Part shown: positions 1 to 8,859 of the stretch, piece after piece
Layout: every line of letters starts with the position of its first letter
How positions within the stretch are numbered: position 1 is the first letter of the stretch
Source of the DNA: a virus
Virus record (IMG/VR): IMGVR_UViG_3300027771_001853
Location: 124,001 to 188,000 of that record
DNA: 64,000 nucleotides
Reading direction: 5' to 3' (one strand)
The notes under the pieces: model-generated
Seen by the model: only the letters and a program-made list of their open reading frames with translations
Databases searched by the model: none
What the model was told of the DNA's origin: nothing
Translations under genes and position numbers: made by a program

Positions 1-706
1 CACTGACATTAAAGACGTTTAATTTTGACCTGTATGACGAGGAACCAATACTATAGACTGGTATCTGTGCAGGCATGTTGGTGGTAAAGGTGTATGCTCC
101 GTGAAAGTTTATTTCAACAAACTCCCCTTCATTTAATCCGTGTGGTGCACCACAATGAAATCTAATTAATTCTTTACCGTTTACACTAACATTTTCCACC
201 CTAAACGGTATACCGTCAGAAGCCAGAAAATTTAAAGTGGTATCACCAATTAAGTCACCGTCACTATCTATTTGGTAGGCCATTGGTTCGTCCGGAGCAC
301 ACGAATCTGGGTAACTCACATGGATATTCCAATTAGTTTTATCGGCAGAATACTCATCCATATCATCCCTTACTAAAGAAAATTCTTTGAATTGTGGGAA
401 TCCTGGCCATGGTGTTTGTGGTGGGTCATTATAATATAATTCTTGGAATATCGATGTTTGTGAGGGGTCTGACGTACCAGAGTAAGTATTATTTAACAAA
501 CTGTAAAATTTACCATACACTCTATAAATGCTAGTAGACTGTCTCTCAATGTAAAACCTTTGCGATTGAGCTACATCTACCGTCCTATCCCCTTGGATTA
601 ATTCCCTATATTGTGTCTCTAGTGGAGCATTAACTATAATGTTTTCATCCTGTGAACCAACATATTTCTTACTCCCTACTTGTATTTTTAATTTATTACT
701 ATTCAT
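1..706 (-). CDS. Partial phage structural protein (C-terminus outside window)
   Basis: Open frame on the minus strand from an ATG at 706 to the window edge, giving about 235 residues with no stop, so the 3' end is missing. It begins MNSNKLKIQVGSKKYV. The start overlaps the stop of the upstream 1144-aa gene by 8 bases (ATGAATAG), a typical coupled phage junction. No family is recognised. The composition (many Asn, Ser, Tyr, Phe; beta-type) and the position after gp25-like, gp6-like and the 1144-aa gene make a baseplate or fibre-attachment protein likely. A later T4 wedge or fibre-network position (gp7 to gp10) is possible, but that is inferred from gene order only. Confidence 0.6.
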   Translation of the reverse strand, partial: MNSNKLKIQVGSKKYVGSQDENIIVNAPLETQYRELIQGDRTVDVAQSQRFYIERQSTSIYRVYGKFYSLLNNTYSGTSDPSQTSIFQELYYNDPPQTPWPGFPQFKEFSLVRDDMDEYSADKTNWNIHVSYPDSCAPDEPMAYQIDSDGDLIGDTTLNFLASDGIPFRVENVSVNGKELIRFHCGAPHGLNEGEFVEINFHGAYTFTTNMPAQIPVYSIGSSSYRSKLNVFNVS

Positions 707-3700
707 CTGTAACCGGTAAATAACGTCTTCTTAGATTATCATAAGCACTTGCACCTCTTCTTAAACCAAAATAGTATTGGTGAAAATGACTTAGTCTATA
801 TTCATTTACCGATGTGTTAGCTGTGAAACCCATATATATGGGGTCAACACCTTGAACAGCAAAATTTCCTGGTTGGCTGAAATCTCCGAATATCTGGGTC
901 ACATTCCAATTATTATCCCAATCACCATAACCTCCTGTACCTGGAAGTTTCCATTGGTAGTACGGTATAGTTTGTGATTTAAGGTACCCTTCCGGTGGGC
1001 CTAGTAAACAATCCCTTAAACTTGGGTTATTTTGTATAAGATTAAATCGTGACCTTCTTTCGGTTACGTGATTACCAGCATTACCTATTAAGTCGAAACC
1101 ATAAGGGACACCACTTGTTGTACCTATAGAGTAGAATGGGTTAGATGGGTTTTCTTGTGGGTTTTCAAATGGAGCGTTACCAAATTCACAATTTTGTGCT
1201 ATTAATTGTGTAATATCACCATCCAATAATCTATTTTTTCTATTGTTACCTGAACCACCCCATATAGGTGAAGGGCCAAACCATCTATTTATATTAGTAA
1301 ATTGTAATTGCCAAAAATCCAGTTTATTTAATTTCCAATTAAATGTATGTTCTATAATTTCAGAAAAGTCTTGGTGGCTACTCGTTCTTATTTCTTCTAA
1401 TAAATAACATTCTGTGTCCCCAGTTAAACATTCTAGACAGTCATTTGTAGCACAAAAAGTTAAAGGACCTAGTTCCACAATTGTTGTTGGGAATAATATT
1501 CTACTTTCTACTATACCACCATTGGTTTTTTGGAACCCGTCGAAAGGTCCATCTAAAGCGGTAAGTAAACTGGTTGAGGATAACATCTCTGCTGGGGTAG
1601 AACGGTAGTAATATGTCCCTCCAGATACTGGTAAAGTAGGGTCTTTCCATATTAAAGAATCACAATATTCTTCGGTTGGGAGACCGTTACTCATATACCT
1701 ATTATTTTTAAAATTAAAGTGGTATAAACTACCTCTTAACCATGTATTAGATAATGTTCCGTTTGGGACTCCTTGACATAACCCATCATAAATATTTCTT
1801 CTTACTCTCCACTCATTTATAGCAAAGAATAATCTAGTCAAATTAGTCATTAATGTTATCATCATTACAATCTTCCCAGCCATAATACCGTAATAAGCCG
1901 TTTGCCATCCAACAGCTGCGGTAAACGGAATAAAAGCTAACGCAGTACATACTACTAAGTAAGCAAACATTGTGTTAACTACACTAGAGGGACCATCACC
2001 ACACATAAAACTATAACACCCTCTAGGTTTTAAAGATTCACCAAGTACACTATTACCATACTGATTCATCCATGAACTTTGGTCATTAAACCCCCACCCT
2101 TGGTCGACGTAAGGGTCGTTGTCTCTTAAAGAAACAACACCACTACAATCTGGTGCATCAACAGTATCATCACCTGTTTCAAATGCCTCATCAGCCATTT
2201 CACCACCAGTATTGAATATGTCGGCAATTATATCTGTTAAAAACCCTACAATCCCTGGTGTTTTAAAAGTATAAAAATCACCACAACTACATGATTCACA
2301 TTCTGGGTAATTCACTAAAGGTAAGTTCCATCTAGTGTTATTTATCACAGCCTGAATCATAATAAAGTTTAAGTTATTAATAACAAATTGTAAGGCTGTC
2401 CATATAATCATTAACGCAAGATTAACGATAGAAGAAACGGCCGCAGCTAAACCTACAACTACAGTCCCAGCCGCATAACTAGCAATTTGTGATAACCCAG
2501 TTAAGATGTCATTCATGTATACCGTAAAAGCGTTATAATAAACAAAGAATACGGTGAAAAAGCTAAAAAATATTGTAACCCCTTGTGCTATGGTTTGGAA
2601 TTGGATGACTGTAAATAAGTAAGTACCACCCCTAAAAGCATCATTAGCTGGTATTTCGTTAGTTGCGTCAGTACATTTAGACTCTATAGATGGGTTTATA
2701 CTTTTTATACCTAAAAATTTCCACCTATTATAATTTCCACCCCCTCTCCATCTATCTATAAAACCACTAACGGTATATACTTTATCGGAATAAAATTCAT
2801 AAAAATAGTCTTTACCTGTAGCTACAACACCAGTTTGCCAGGCGGCGGGTGGTGAACCACAATAATCGTCTATATTATCACTAAAAGCGTAAGAACATCC
2901 GTGTACTTTAGATGATGGGTCAGCAGTTGAGCTAAGTCCCGCCACATTATATTCATGAATGTTAGGTACTAAATATTTCGCTTTTCTTTTACCCCCCACT
3001 GAAGAACTATCAAGACCAATTCTGAATCGGTATTTCCCTCTAGTTGGGATTCCTACGGAATCATCTAAGGAGATAATTTCATCACCAAATTCATTAGTTA
3101 TTATATAATCTAAGTTCATGGGTACTTGTACAGTAAATGCCCCACCACTATCTATAACTTTAGCTGTACCTTCTAAATTAAAATATTCTAAATGTGGTTT
3201 ACCGTCTTCTAACCCAGTAACTGGGTCTTTTCTATTAAAAATAGTAAATCTTACCGATTCTATAGTACCAGGTCCTGTAGTTAAAGAACACATTTCACCT
3301 TGATACCTACTTACTGCACCATTTACGTTTACAGAAGCAGCATTATCATCACTAAATATGGCCCCCATCAAAGTAGATGTAGGTTGTATTTCAACCCCAG
3401 AATCTCTTAAGTCAAAATCAACTCTAGTAATCCCTATATTACATAAATCTTTACTACCCCAAAACGGTGTAATTTCAATAGATTTTTCTTGTATAATAAC
3501 TTGTGGTAAAGTATCTAGGTTTGACGATGCCTTAAACTCCGAATAACTTTTAAATTTATCTGGAGACACTCCTTTTACGATAAAATCGATAGGTTTCATT
3601 GAATGACACCCTATATCACCCACATCCACAGAAAGATGTATTTTTTGTACACCAAGTGGGAGGCCCCATATCATGTAATCACCACTTTTATTTGTTTTAA

Positions 3701-4133
3701 CGGTAAACTTGTAGTATTTGTCATACACCTCTAATAATAGAGGGTCTAGTAAGAACTGTTCTTCTGTTGGTAGGCTTCCTGTTGGTGTATGGCAATTACC
3801 TTGTTTAGCTGAACTAAGTAAGTTATATCTATAACCTAAACCATTCTTATCTGTAGTCTCTTTGTAAGGGTATAATTCTGCAATTAGTGGGTCTGCAGTG
3901 TCTATATCCGATAAAGGGATAAAAATAGCTACTTTAGCGTTTGGGATACCGTACCCACCATTTGCGAGTACCCTACCAACTACAACACCAAAATCAGCAC
4001 ATAGTCTTGAGTATACCTCAGACTGTGTTAGTTTAAGACTTAGAATTTCTAATAAATCAAAATCTTGCTCTAATGTAACATTTATATTTTGGTCAACACC
4101 AGGTGTTGTTCTAATTCTATGGCTTTTCTGCAT
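699..4133 (-). CDS. Large virion/baseplate-region protein with hydrophobic segments
   Basis: 1144 residues. The N-terminal part (about 45-190) looks like a beta-sandwich of the carboxypeptidase-regulatory kind (GDYMIWGLPLGVQKIHL), a fold common in virion proteins. Unusually for a tail protein it has long hydrophobic stretches at about 505-540, 548-595 and 718-772, enough for several membrane spans, separated by a Cys-rich piece (ECESCSCGDF, about 611-620) and an acidic linker. It follows the gp6-like gene, the place gp7 holds in T4 (1032 aa), but no sequence similarity to gp7 can be claimed. It could be a baseplate protein that contacts or enters the host membrane on infection. A TATTTAT element lies 15 bases upstream. 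The exact function is unknown. Confidence 0.7.
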   Translation of the reverse strand: MQKSHRIRTTPGVDQNINVTLEQDFDLLEILSLKLTQSEVYSRLCADFGVVVGRVLANGGYGIPNAKVAIFIPLSDIDTADPLIAELYPYKETTDKNGLGYRYNLLSSAKQGNCHTPTGSLPTEEQFLLDPLLLEVYDKYYKFTVKTNKSGDYMIWGLPLGVQKIHLSVDVGDIGCHSMKPIDFIVKGVSPDKFKSYSEFKASSNLDTLPQVIIQEKSIEITPFWGSKDLCNIGITRVDFDLRDSGVEIQPTSTLMGAIFSDDNAASVNVNGAVSRYQGEMCSLTTGPGTIESVRFTIFNRKDPVTGLEDGKPHLEYFNLEGTAKVIDSGGAFTVQVPMNLDYIITNEFGDEIISLDDSVGIPTRGKYRFRIGLDSSSVGGKRKAKYLVPNIHEYNVAGLSSTADPSSKVHGCSYAFSDNIDDYCGSPPAAWQTGVVATGKDYFYEFYSDKVYTVSGFIDRWRGGGNYNRWKFLGIKSINPSIESKCTDATNEIPANDAFRGGTYLFTVIQFQTIAQGVTIFFSFFTVFFVYYNAFTVYMNDILTGLSQIASYAAGTVVVGLAAAVSSIVNLALMIIWTALQFVINNLNFIMIQAVINNTRWNLPLVNYPECESCSCGDFYTFKTPGIVGFLTDIIADIFNTGGEMADEAFETGDDTVDAPDCSGVVSLRDNDPYVDQGWGFNDQSSWMNQYGNSVLGESLKPRGCYSFMCGDGPSSVVNTMFAYLVVCTALAFIPFTAAVGWQTAYYGIMAGKIVMMITLMTNLTRLFFAINEWRVRRNIYDGLCQGVPNGTLSNTWLRGSLYHFNFKNNRYMSNGLPTEEYCDSLIWKDPTLPVSGGTYYYRSTPAEMLSSTSLLTALDGPFDGFQKTNGGIVESRILFPTTIVELGPLTFCATNDCLECLTGDTECYLLEEIRTSSHQDFSEIIEHTFNWKLNKLDFWQLQFTNINRWFGPSPIWGGSGNNRKNRLLDGDITQLIAQNCEFGNAPFENPQENPSNPFYSIGTTSGVPYGFDLIGNAGNHVTERRSRFNLIQNNPSLRDCLLGPPEGYLKSQTIPYYQWKLPGTGGYGDWDNNWNVTQIFGDFSQPGNFAVQGVDPIYMGFTANTSVNEYRLSHFHQYYFGLRRGASAYDNLRRRYLPVTDE

Positions 4134-4148
4134 ACAAAGTCTTTCCTG

Positions 4149-4155
4149 ATAAATA
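4149..4155 (-). promoter_or_regulatory. TATTTAT element, candidate late promoter
   Basis: Coding-strand context AAACTATTTATCAGG, 15 bases before the start of the 1144-aa gene. It falls in the 74-base gap after the gp6-like stop. Confidence 0.45.
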
Positions 4156-4207
4156 GTTTATGTCTTAGAATCAAAATTAAATTAAAGCCTACCTATGTAA
4201 ACTATTA

Positions 4208-6049
4208 TTACGATATATTAGTTTGGTCGGCGTTTTTTAATCTAACTACTATGTCTTTGTCTGGATATCTAACTTGGAAAGTTTGATTTGGTTGGGCAAA
4301 TATGGTCTGGTCTATTAAACTAATTTGTCTAGTTGTCGCATTAGAGTAAGGTTGTGAGACTTGTCCATCCGAATATTGACCACCTAATTCATTATATAAT
4401 TCTATTTCAATTATATTAATTACCCCATCTAATTGTGCCAATTCTTTACTTAATTCACCAAGAAAAATGTCTTGACCTAACTCTCTTTTACTCGGTACAA
4501 AGAAATCCGCTGTAGTATTAATCACATTAGTCACTATTTGACCTTGGTTAAACCCTTTATCTGTGTATAAGTAAATTTCTAACCTTAGGTCTATAACTTC
4601 AGCAGAACCCACAGATATATAATCGTTTAACATCCTATAATCAGATAAATAATTAGCTACGTTTTGAGATAGGACACTGGGAACACTAGAAGTTAGTGCC
4701 CCTTCTGGAGTATAAGATAATAACTTAACCAATACTTTATTTTCTTCCTCTACAACCCCCACCTTTGCTGGAGCTCCGAATTCACTAGGCATTTTTCTTA
4801 TCTGGGCGATGTAATCATTAATTGTTACTGCTCTATTTTGTGCTGCAAAATTAAAGGAAACATAATTTCTAACTTCTTCTATGGAAGGCATACTAGCTCC
4901 ACCAATAGCTGCTGTTATATTCGTTACCTTTAAGGAGTTATCTACTGAGTTATTGATATTACCGTTAGGACCATTTAATGAAAAATTATACAACCCTAAT
5001 GTATTAATAACGTTATTACCTAAATTAGTGTTTTTTCCACCACCTACCCTATATTGTATAAAAAGGGTGGTATTAGCTTTAGGTGCTAACCCTAAAGATA
5101 GGTTGTCCATGTATTTGTTTAAATCTAGGTTATAACCAGTCTGATTCATAAAATCATCTAGCGTTGATTGGTTAGAGGATAATCCACCACCAAAAGTTAA
5201 GTAGAAAAAACCTTCTGGTGTATATTCTGTCATATAACGATTATCGGTGGTTATATATTTCCCTACCTTTATACCCGCTTTACCCGTAGGTTTAGTGGAA
5301 TCAACTATAAAAACTTTATCATCTACTAACGCATCCACTTTATACCATTTATTAGGTGATGATATAAATTCACTTGGGTTTGGTAGTGCTTGGACATTAT
5401 TACCGTCTTTTTGTATCACACTAACAACACCAAGAACATTTCTTTCTGGTAAATAAACTTTTAAAAACGGTTTAACGTCAGTATCGGTAATTACCCTTTT
5501 AAATACCTTTGTAACACCATTTACCACAACTTCTCTCTTAGTTAAGGTATAATCTACAATATTCCCGTTTGAGTCGAAATTGGGGACTTTTGTTCTGTTT
5601 GGGAACCCACTTGAGTCGTATGGTGAAGCAAAATTAACATCACTTGCTGTTTCAAAAACCTGTCCAGCCCCCTTACATTGTGCACCTCTTTGTAGGGTAC
5701 CCAAATACCTTGCATCTTCTTTATCACCCCTTACTGGGACATTTATACTAAAGTCCACTACCGACACTGAAGGTCGATTACCTGGTATTTTTAAACCGTA
5801 GGTTCTTGCTATATTATAAAGAGAACTTCTTTCTTGAGCAAATTGTAGAACGGTTTCTTGGACACTTCTATCGATATGATAATGTAAGTTATCCGCTACC
5901 GCAGCATTTAAATCTAAAAATACAGAAAATAATGAAGCGTCGTTAGCGTTTTGAATTAAATCAGGGTAATAGTCGTTTGTGTACCTTAATAGTTCGTTCC
6001 TTAACCCTAAAAAATCTCTTTCAGTGTATGATATTTTTTTCTCTGCCAT
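4208..6049 (-). CDS. Baseplate wedge protein, T4 gp6-like
   Basis: 613 residues, close to T4 gp6 (660 aa). The N-terminus (YTERDFLGLRNELLRY, then NDASLFSVFLDLNAAVADNL) is typical of the gp6/baseplate-J family of T4-like phages. The region around 390-420 (SMPSIEEVRNYVSFNFAAQN, AVTINDYIAQI) matches the baseplate-J core, in which a chain is threaded through periodic beta structure. In T4, gp6 dimers bind gp25 and gp53 and form the inner wedge ring of the baseplate. Here the gene follows the gp25-like gene with one base between them, the common order in T4-like phages, which supports the assignment. Translation is probably coupled. Confidence 0.88.
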   Translation of the reverse strand: MAEKKISYTERDFLGLRNELLRYTNDYYPDLIQNANDASLFSVFLDLNAAVADNLHYHIDRSVQETVLQFAQERSSLYNIARTYGLKIPGNRPSVSVVDFSINVPVRGDKEDARYLGTLQRGAQCKGAGQVFETASDVNFASPYDSSGFPNRTKVPNFDSNGNIVDYTLTKREVVVNGVTKVFKRVITDTDVKPFLKVYLPERNVLGVVSVIQKDGNNVQALPNPSEFISSPNKWYKVDALVDDKVFIVDSTKPTGKAGIKVGKYITTDNRYMTEYTPEGFFYLTFGGGLSSNQSTLDDFMNQTGYNLDLNKYMDNLSLGLAPKANTTLFIQYRVGGGKNTNLGNNVINTLGLYNFSLNGPNGNINNSVDNSLKVTNITAAIGGASMPSIEEVRNYVSFNFAAQNRAVTINDYIAQIRKMPSEFGAPAKVGVVEEENKVLVKLLSYTPEGALTSSVPSVLSQNVANYLSDYRMLNDYISVGSAEVIDLRLEIYLYTDKGFNQGQIVTNVINTTADFFVPSKRELGQDIFLGELSKELAQLDGVINIIEIELYNELGGQYSDGQVSQPYSNATTRQISLIDQTIFAQPNQTFQVRYPDKDIVVRLKNADQTNIS

Positions 6050-6050
6050 C

Positions 6051-6509
6051 TTATAAATTTATTATTATGAAATCTCTGGTTTCAAATGCACTCTCTGTTA
6101 TTGTAAACTCTATTAATACCTTCGCGGTGTATTCATCAGTACCAGCACCAGCTACCCTATACACCCTATCATCGTTAGTTGTAACTAAAGTCCCTTCAGT
6201 ATCTTCCGCTTCCGCTGCGTGAGTAATTGTTATTTTATCTATTTTTAAATTAGGGATGTATTTTTGAACAGAATCTCTAATTTCAGCTTCTATAGCATCA
6301 AAGGTACGACCATCCATAGGTTCAAAAATGAATTGGTATAGCCTTGTACCAAAATCAGGAAGAAAATACCTTGTACCTTTTCTAGTTAACAATAAATGTA
6401 TAAAATCAGCTCGTATTTCTGCCGCTGGAGATTCTGTCATATCCATATAGTACCCCTTCGCACTATCACGAAAAGGAAAATTTATACCAAATGTACCGTT
6501 AGTTGCCAT
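6051..6509 (-). CDS. Baseplate wedge protein, gp25/GpW-like
   Basis: 152 residues, the usual length for gp25. The signature is clear: GINFPFRDSAKGYY near the N-terminus, then EIRADFIHLLLTRKGTRYFLP with the family motif of a Leu-rich helix followed by R-G-x-R-x-x-x-P-D-F-G, then the FEPMDG segment. gp25 joins the wedge to the sheath and helps start sheath polymerisation. This family is sometimes annotated as lysozyme, but no catalytic motif is seen. It leads the wedge cluster and is preceded 13 bases upstream by a TATTTAT element. Confidence 0.9.
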   Translation of the reverse strand: MATNGTFGINFPFRDSAKGYYMDMTESPAAEIRADFIHLLLTRKGTRYFLPDFGTRLYQFIFEPMDGRTFDAIEAEIRDSVQKYIPNLKIDKITITHAAEAEDTEGTLVTTNDDRVYRVAGAGTDEYTAKVLIEFTITESAFETRDFIIINL

Positions 6510-6522
6510 AGTTTATTTTATT

Positions 6523-6529
6523 ATAAATA
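6523..6529 (-). promoter_or_regulatory. TATTTAT element, candidate late promoter
   Basis: Coding-strand context AAGGTATTTATAATA, between the stop of the DUF5522-like gene and the start of the gp25-like gene (13-base gap to ATG). It would separate the wedge genes from the replication genes upstream. Confidence 0.5.
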
Positions 6530-6539
6530 CCTTAAAGGT

Positions 6540-6770
6540 TTATTCTTTATCTTTATAAGTTCCTATACCTTCCCTTAATTGTGTATTCATTTTTTGGTTG
6601 GGTGGTGAAAAAGGACAATGTCTACACCCACTACCACAACAAGTACCTCTTTTCACATGGTATTGTTCCGTCATTATAACATCTCCGTTTTCTAAATAAT
6701 AATCTTTTTTTGTTTCTAGAAAACAAAACTGGTGATATGAATTTGTTATCAAATCGTCACTTCTTTTCAT
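6540..6770 (-). CDS. Small Cys-rich protein, DUF5522-like
   Basis: 76 residues. The core YHVKRGTCCGSGCRHCPF matches the R-G-x-C-C-G-x-G-C-R-H-C-P-[YF] hallmark of DUF5522, a short family of unknown function common in Bacteroidota chromosomes. The four clustered Cys plus His suggest metal binding. The gene overlaps the end of the Zn-ribbon gene by 14 bases and is last in the reductase/replication run. It was probably acquired from a host. The biochemical role is not known, so any link to the ribonucleotide reductase rests on position only. Confidence 0.75.
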   Translation of the reverse strand: MKRSDDLITNSYHQFCFLETKKDYYLENGDVIMTEQYHVKRGTCCGSGCRHCPFSPPNQKMNTQLREGIGTYKDKE

Positions 6771-6972
6771 CTTTTATCTCCTTTATTCCTTCTTTGTACC
6801 CACAATGAGGACATATTAATAAATTAGGTACCTTTTCTTTGTTTTTTGGTACGTCTTTAGAAAAGAAATGGTAGTCAGCTATTGACCACCATTTACTACA
6901 TTCACCACAGTTAAAGTGATATAATGTTTCTTTACTATATTTGTGTTTCACCAATTTCTTTTGTAGAACCAT
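6757..6972 (-). CDS. Small zinc-ribbon protein
   Basis: 71 residues with two Cys pairs, FNCGEC near residue 22 and ICPHCG near residue 54, spaced as in a zinc ribbon. The tail is highly charged (KEGIKEIKDEKK). The start overlaps the 3' end of the reductase gene by 38 bases and the stop overlaps the DUF5522-like gene, so the three are one transcription unit. Such ribbons may bind nucleic acid or protein; nothing more specific can be said. Confidence 0.65.
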   Translation of the reverse strand: MVLQKKLVKHKYSKETLYHFNCGECSKWWSIADYHFFSKDVPKNKEKVPNLLICPHCGYKEGIKEIKDEKK

Positions 6973-8854
6973 CTTTACTCAATTCTTTTAAATCAACATC
7001 AATTTCACAACTACCACCTGCACAAGCTAATTCACCAGATAAATCAGTATTATCGTCTAATTCAACAACTCTAGATAAATCTATATCAATTAATGTTTTC
7101 AACATCTCTTTATATTTCTCTTCGGTTATATCTTCGAATGGTGCTTGTATATAAGAACCTCCATCATAAGGTAATACCGATAAACCATTGTAGTGTTTTC
7201 TATTGGCCCACATCCATTCTCCTGCCAAATCCCATTCGTCTTCCTTTAATGATATGGTAGCCGATACATTGTGAGAATTAGAACCTTTTCTATGTCCTGA
7301 CCTTACCCATTCAGTAGCGACTTTTTTTACTCTTTCTAATAAATCAAATGGTGATTCAGTTCTTAGTATGGAATTTTTTGGTGCTTTTTGTGGTATACTA
7401 ATGACTGCTGTGTCATGTGGTCTAAAGTAATCATCCTCTAGAAGTTCTGGGTGATTAATGTTTAAGTAAGAATAAATAGCTTCATTTTTACCCACCCTAA
7501 CTCTTCGAATATAATGTTCGTTATGCCATGCATGAATACCAGATGATGTACCTAATGTTAATGATGTTGTTCCTGCAGGTTTAACTGTTGTGGTTCTTGC
7601 TGCCTGATTTATCCCTAATAACTTAGACACTCTTGTGTTTTCTCTCTTAACCAAACTTGCGGCTTTTTTCATATCATACTTTAATACTTTACCAGAACCA
7701 ATACCCGTCATTGATACACCAATTAAAGCCTCTTTTTCTGTTGTTTCTCTCCACACGTCTCTTAGATAATGAAATTCAGTATACCCTGCTTGTAGTGTAC
7801 CGATAAATGCTGCTGTTTTTACTCTCTCATTTAGGTCTTCTTGGGATTCAATATTTGAGACATTAACTTCACATAGGTTACAGAATTGGTATGGTCTTAA
7901 GGCAATTTCACAACATGGGTTTGTTCCCCAATCTTTGTCATTGTTTAAATAAATTCCAGGTTCCCCTGCTCCAGATAATTCAACCCTCTTCCATAACTCC
8001 ATAAAGAATTCTTTAGTGATTTTATGTCTCATTAAACAAGCTGAGTTGTTTGCTCTACCTCTTTGTGGGTTAAGTTCCCACCAATTACCTGATTTACAAC
8101 CAATCATTGAGTCGTCATCAGCTGAGAATAAACTAATTAGTGCGGCTCTCCTAATACCACCAGCTAATACAGCATCTGCTATATAACAAATAATGTCATG
8201 AACTTCTAATGTAGATAACCTATCCCCATTTTCTTTTTGGGATAGTGTACCTTCAATCTTAACCAGACATTCTTTTAGTGGTTGTGGTCCTGGTGCTTTA
8301 CCTCCTGAGGTAATTAATCTAGCTCCTTTTGGTCTTACGTCCGAATAATCAAATTCTATTTTACTACCACCACCATTCATATATGATTTCATTAAAACTT
8401 TAATTGCGTCTGCCCACCCTTCAATAGAGTCCCCAATCAAAAATCTTCTTTTTTTCTTTGGGTACGGTTTTTGAATTACTGGTAATTTTAATACGTGATG
8501 TCTTTGTACTGAATAACCTACCCCTGTACCACCTAACAATAAGAACATTGTTTCTGAAAATGAATCCACGTGGTCTATAGGTAGATAAGCACAGTTATAA
8601 ATTCTGTTTGGGGATATCTCAATTGGTTTACCACCGAATTGCATACTCCTCATTGATGGTAGAACTTTTTTATTATATACCAATTTATATTTTTCTTCGA
8701 TATCATCCACTAGGTGTGGGTATCTTTTTATATGCATATTTTTATTACGTGTTACCAATTCTTCCCATGTCTCTCTTCTATTTAACTCCGGGATGTACTT
8801 CGCATACTTCATATAAACAGTGATGTCTGATAAAATTTTATTTGATACTTCCAT
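6935..8854 (-). CDS. nrdJ: Adenosylcobalamin-dependent (class II) ribonucleoside-triphosphate reductase
   Basis: 639 residues, a compact monomeric RTPR type. It makes deoxynucleotides from ribonucleotides using a B12-generated thiyl radical, without oxygen or a second subunit. Key cysteines are visible: C88 (RIYNCAY) and C325 (FCNL) as the redox pair, C314 (TNPCCEIAL) as the thiyl site, with the same 11-residue spacing to C325 as C408/C419 of the Lactobacillus enzyme. A C-terminal shuttle pair C611/C616 (LACAGGSCEI) matches C731/C736. TTVKPAGTTSLTLGTSSGIH is the conserved phosphate/substrate loop. It is about 100 residues shorter than the Lactobacillus enzyme. Its place in the replication cluster fits precursor supply for phage DNA. 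It needs host cobalamin. Confidence 0.93.
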   Translation of the reverse strand: MEVSNKILSDITVYMKYAKYIPELNRRETWEELVTRNKNMHIKRYPHLVDDIEEKYKLVYNKKVLPSMRSMQFGGKPIEISPNRIYNCAYLPIDHVDSFSETMFLLLGGTGVGYSVQRHHVLKLPVIQKPYPKKKRRFLIGDSIEGWADAIKVLMKSYMNGGGSKIEFDYSDVRPKGARLITSGGKAPGPQPLKECLVKIEGTLSQKENGDRLSTLEVHDIICYIADAVLAGGIRRAALISLFSADDDSMIGCKSGNWWELNPQRGRANNSACLMRHKITKEFFMELWKRVELSGAGEPGIYLNNDKDWGTNPCCEIALRPYQFCNLCEVNVSNIESQEDLNERVKTAAFIGTLQAGYTEFHYLRDVWRETTEKEALIGVSMTGIGSGKVLKYDMKKAASLVKRENTRVSKLLGINQAARTTTVKPAGTTSLTLGTSSGIHAWHNEHYIRRVRVGKNEAIYSYLNINHPELLEDDYFRPHDTAVISIPQKAPKNSILRTESPFDLLERVKKVATEWVRSGHRKGSNSHNVSATISLKEDEWDLAGEWMWANRKHYNGLSVLPYDGGSYIQAPFEDITEEKYKEMLKTLIDIDLSRVVELDDNTDLSGELACAGGSCEIDVDLKELSKDGSTKEIGETQI

Positions 8855-8859
8855 ATATT

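Noticed and set aside
6051-6509. Lysozyme activity for the gp25-like protein
   Set aside because: The family is structural and no catalytic residues are visible despite the old name.
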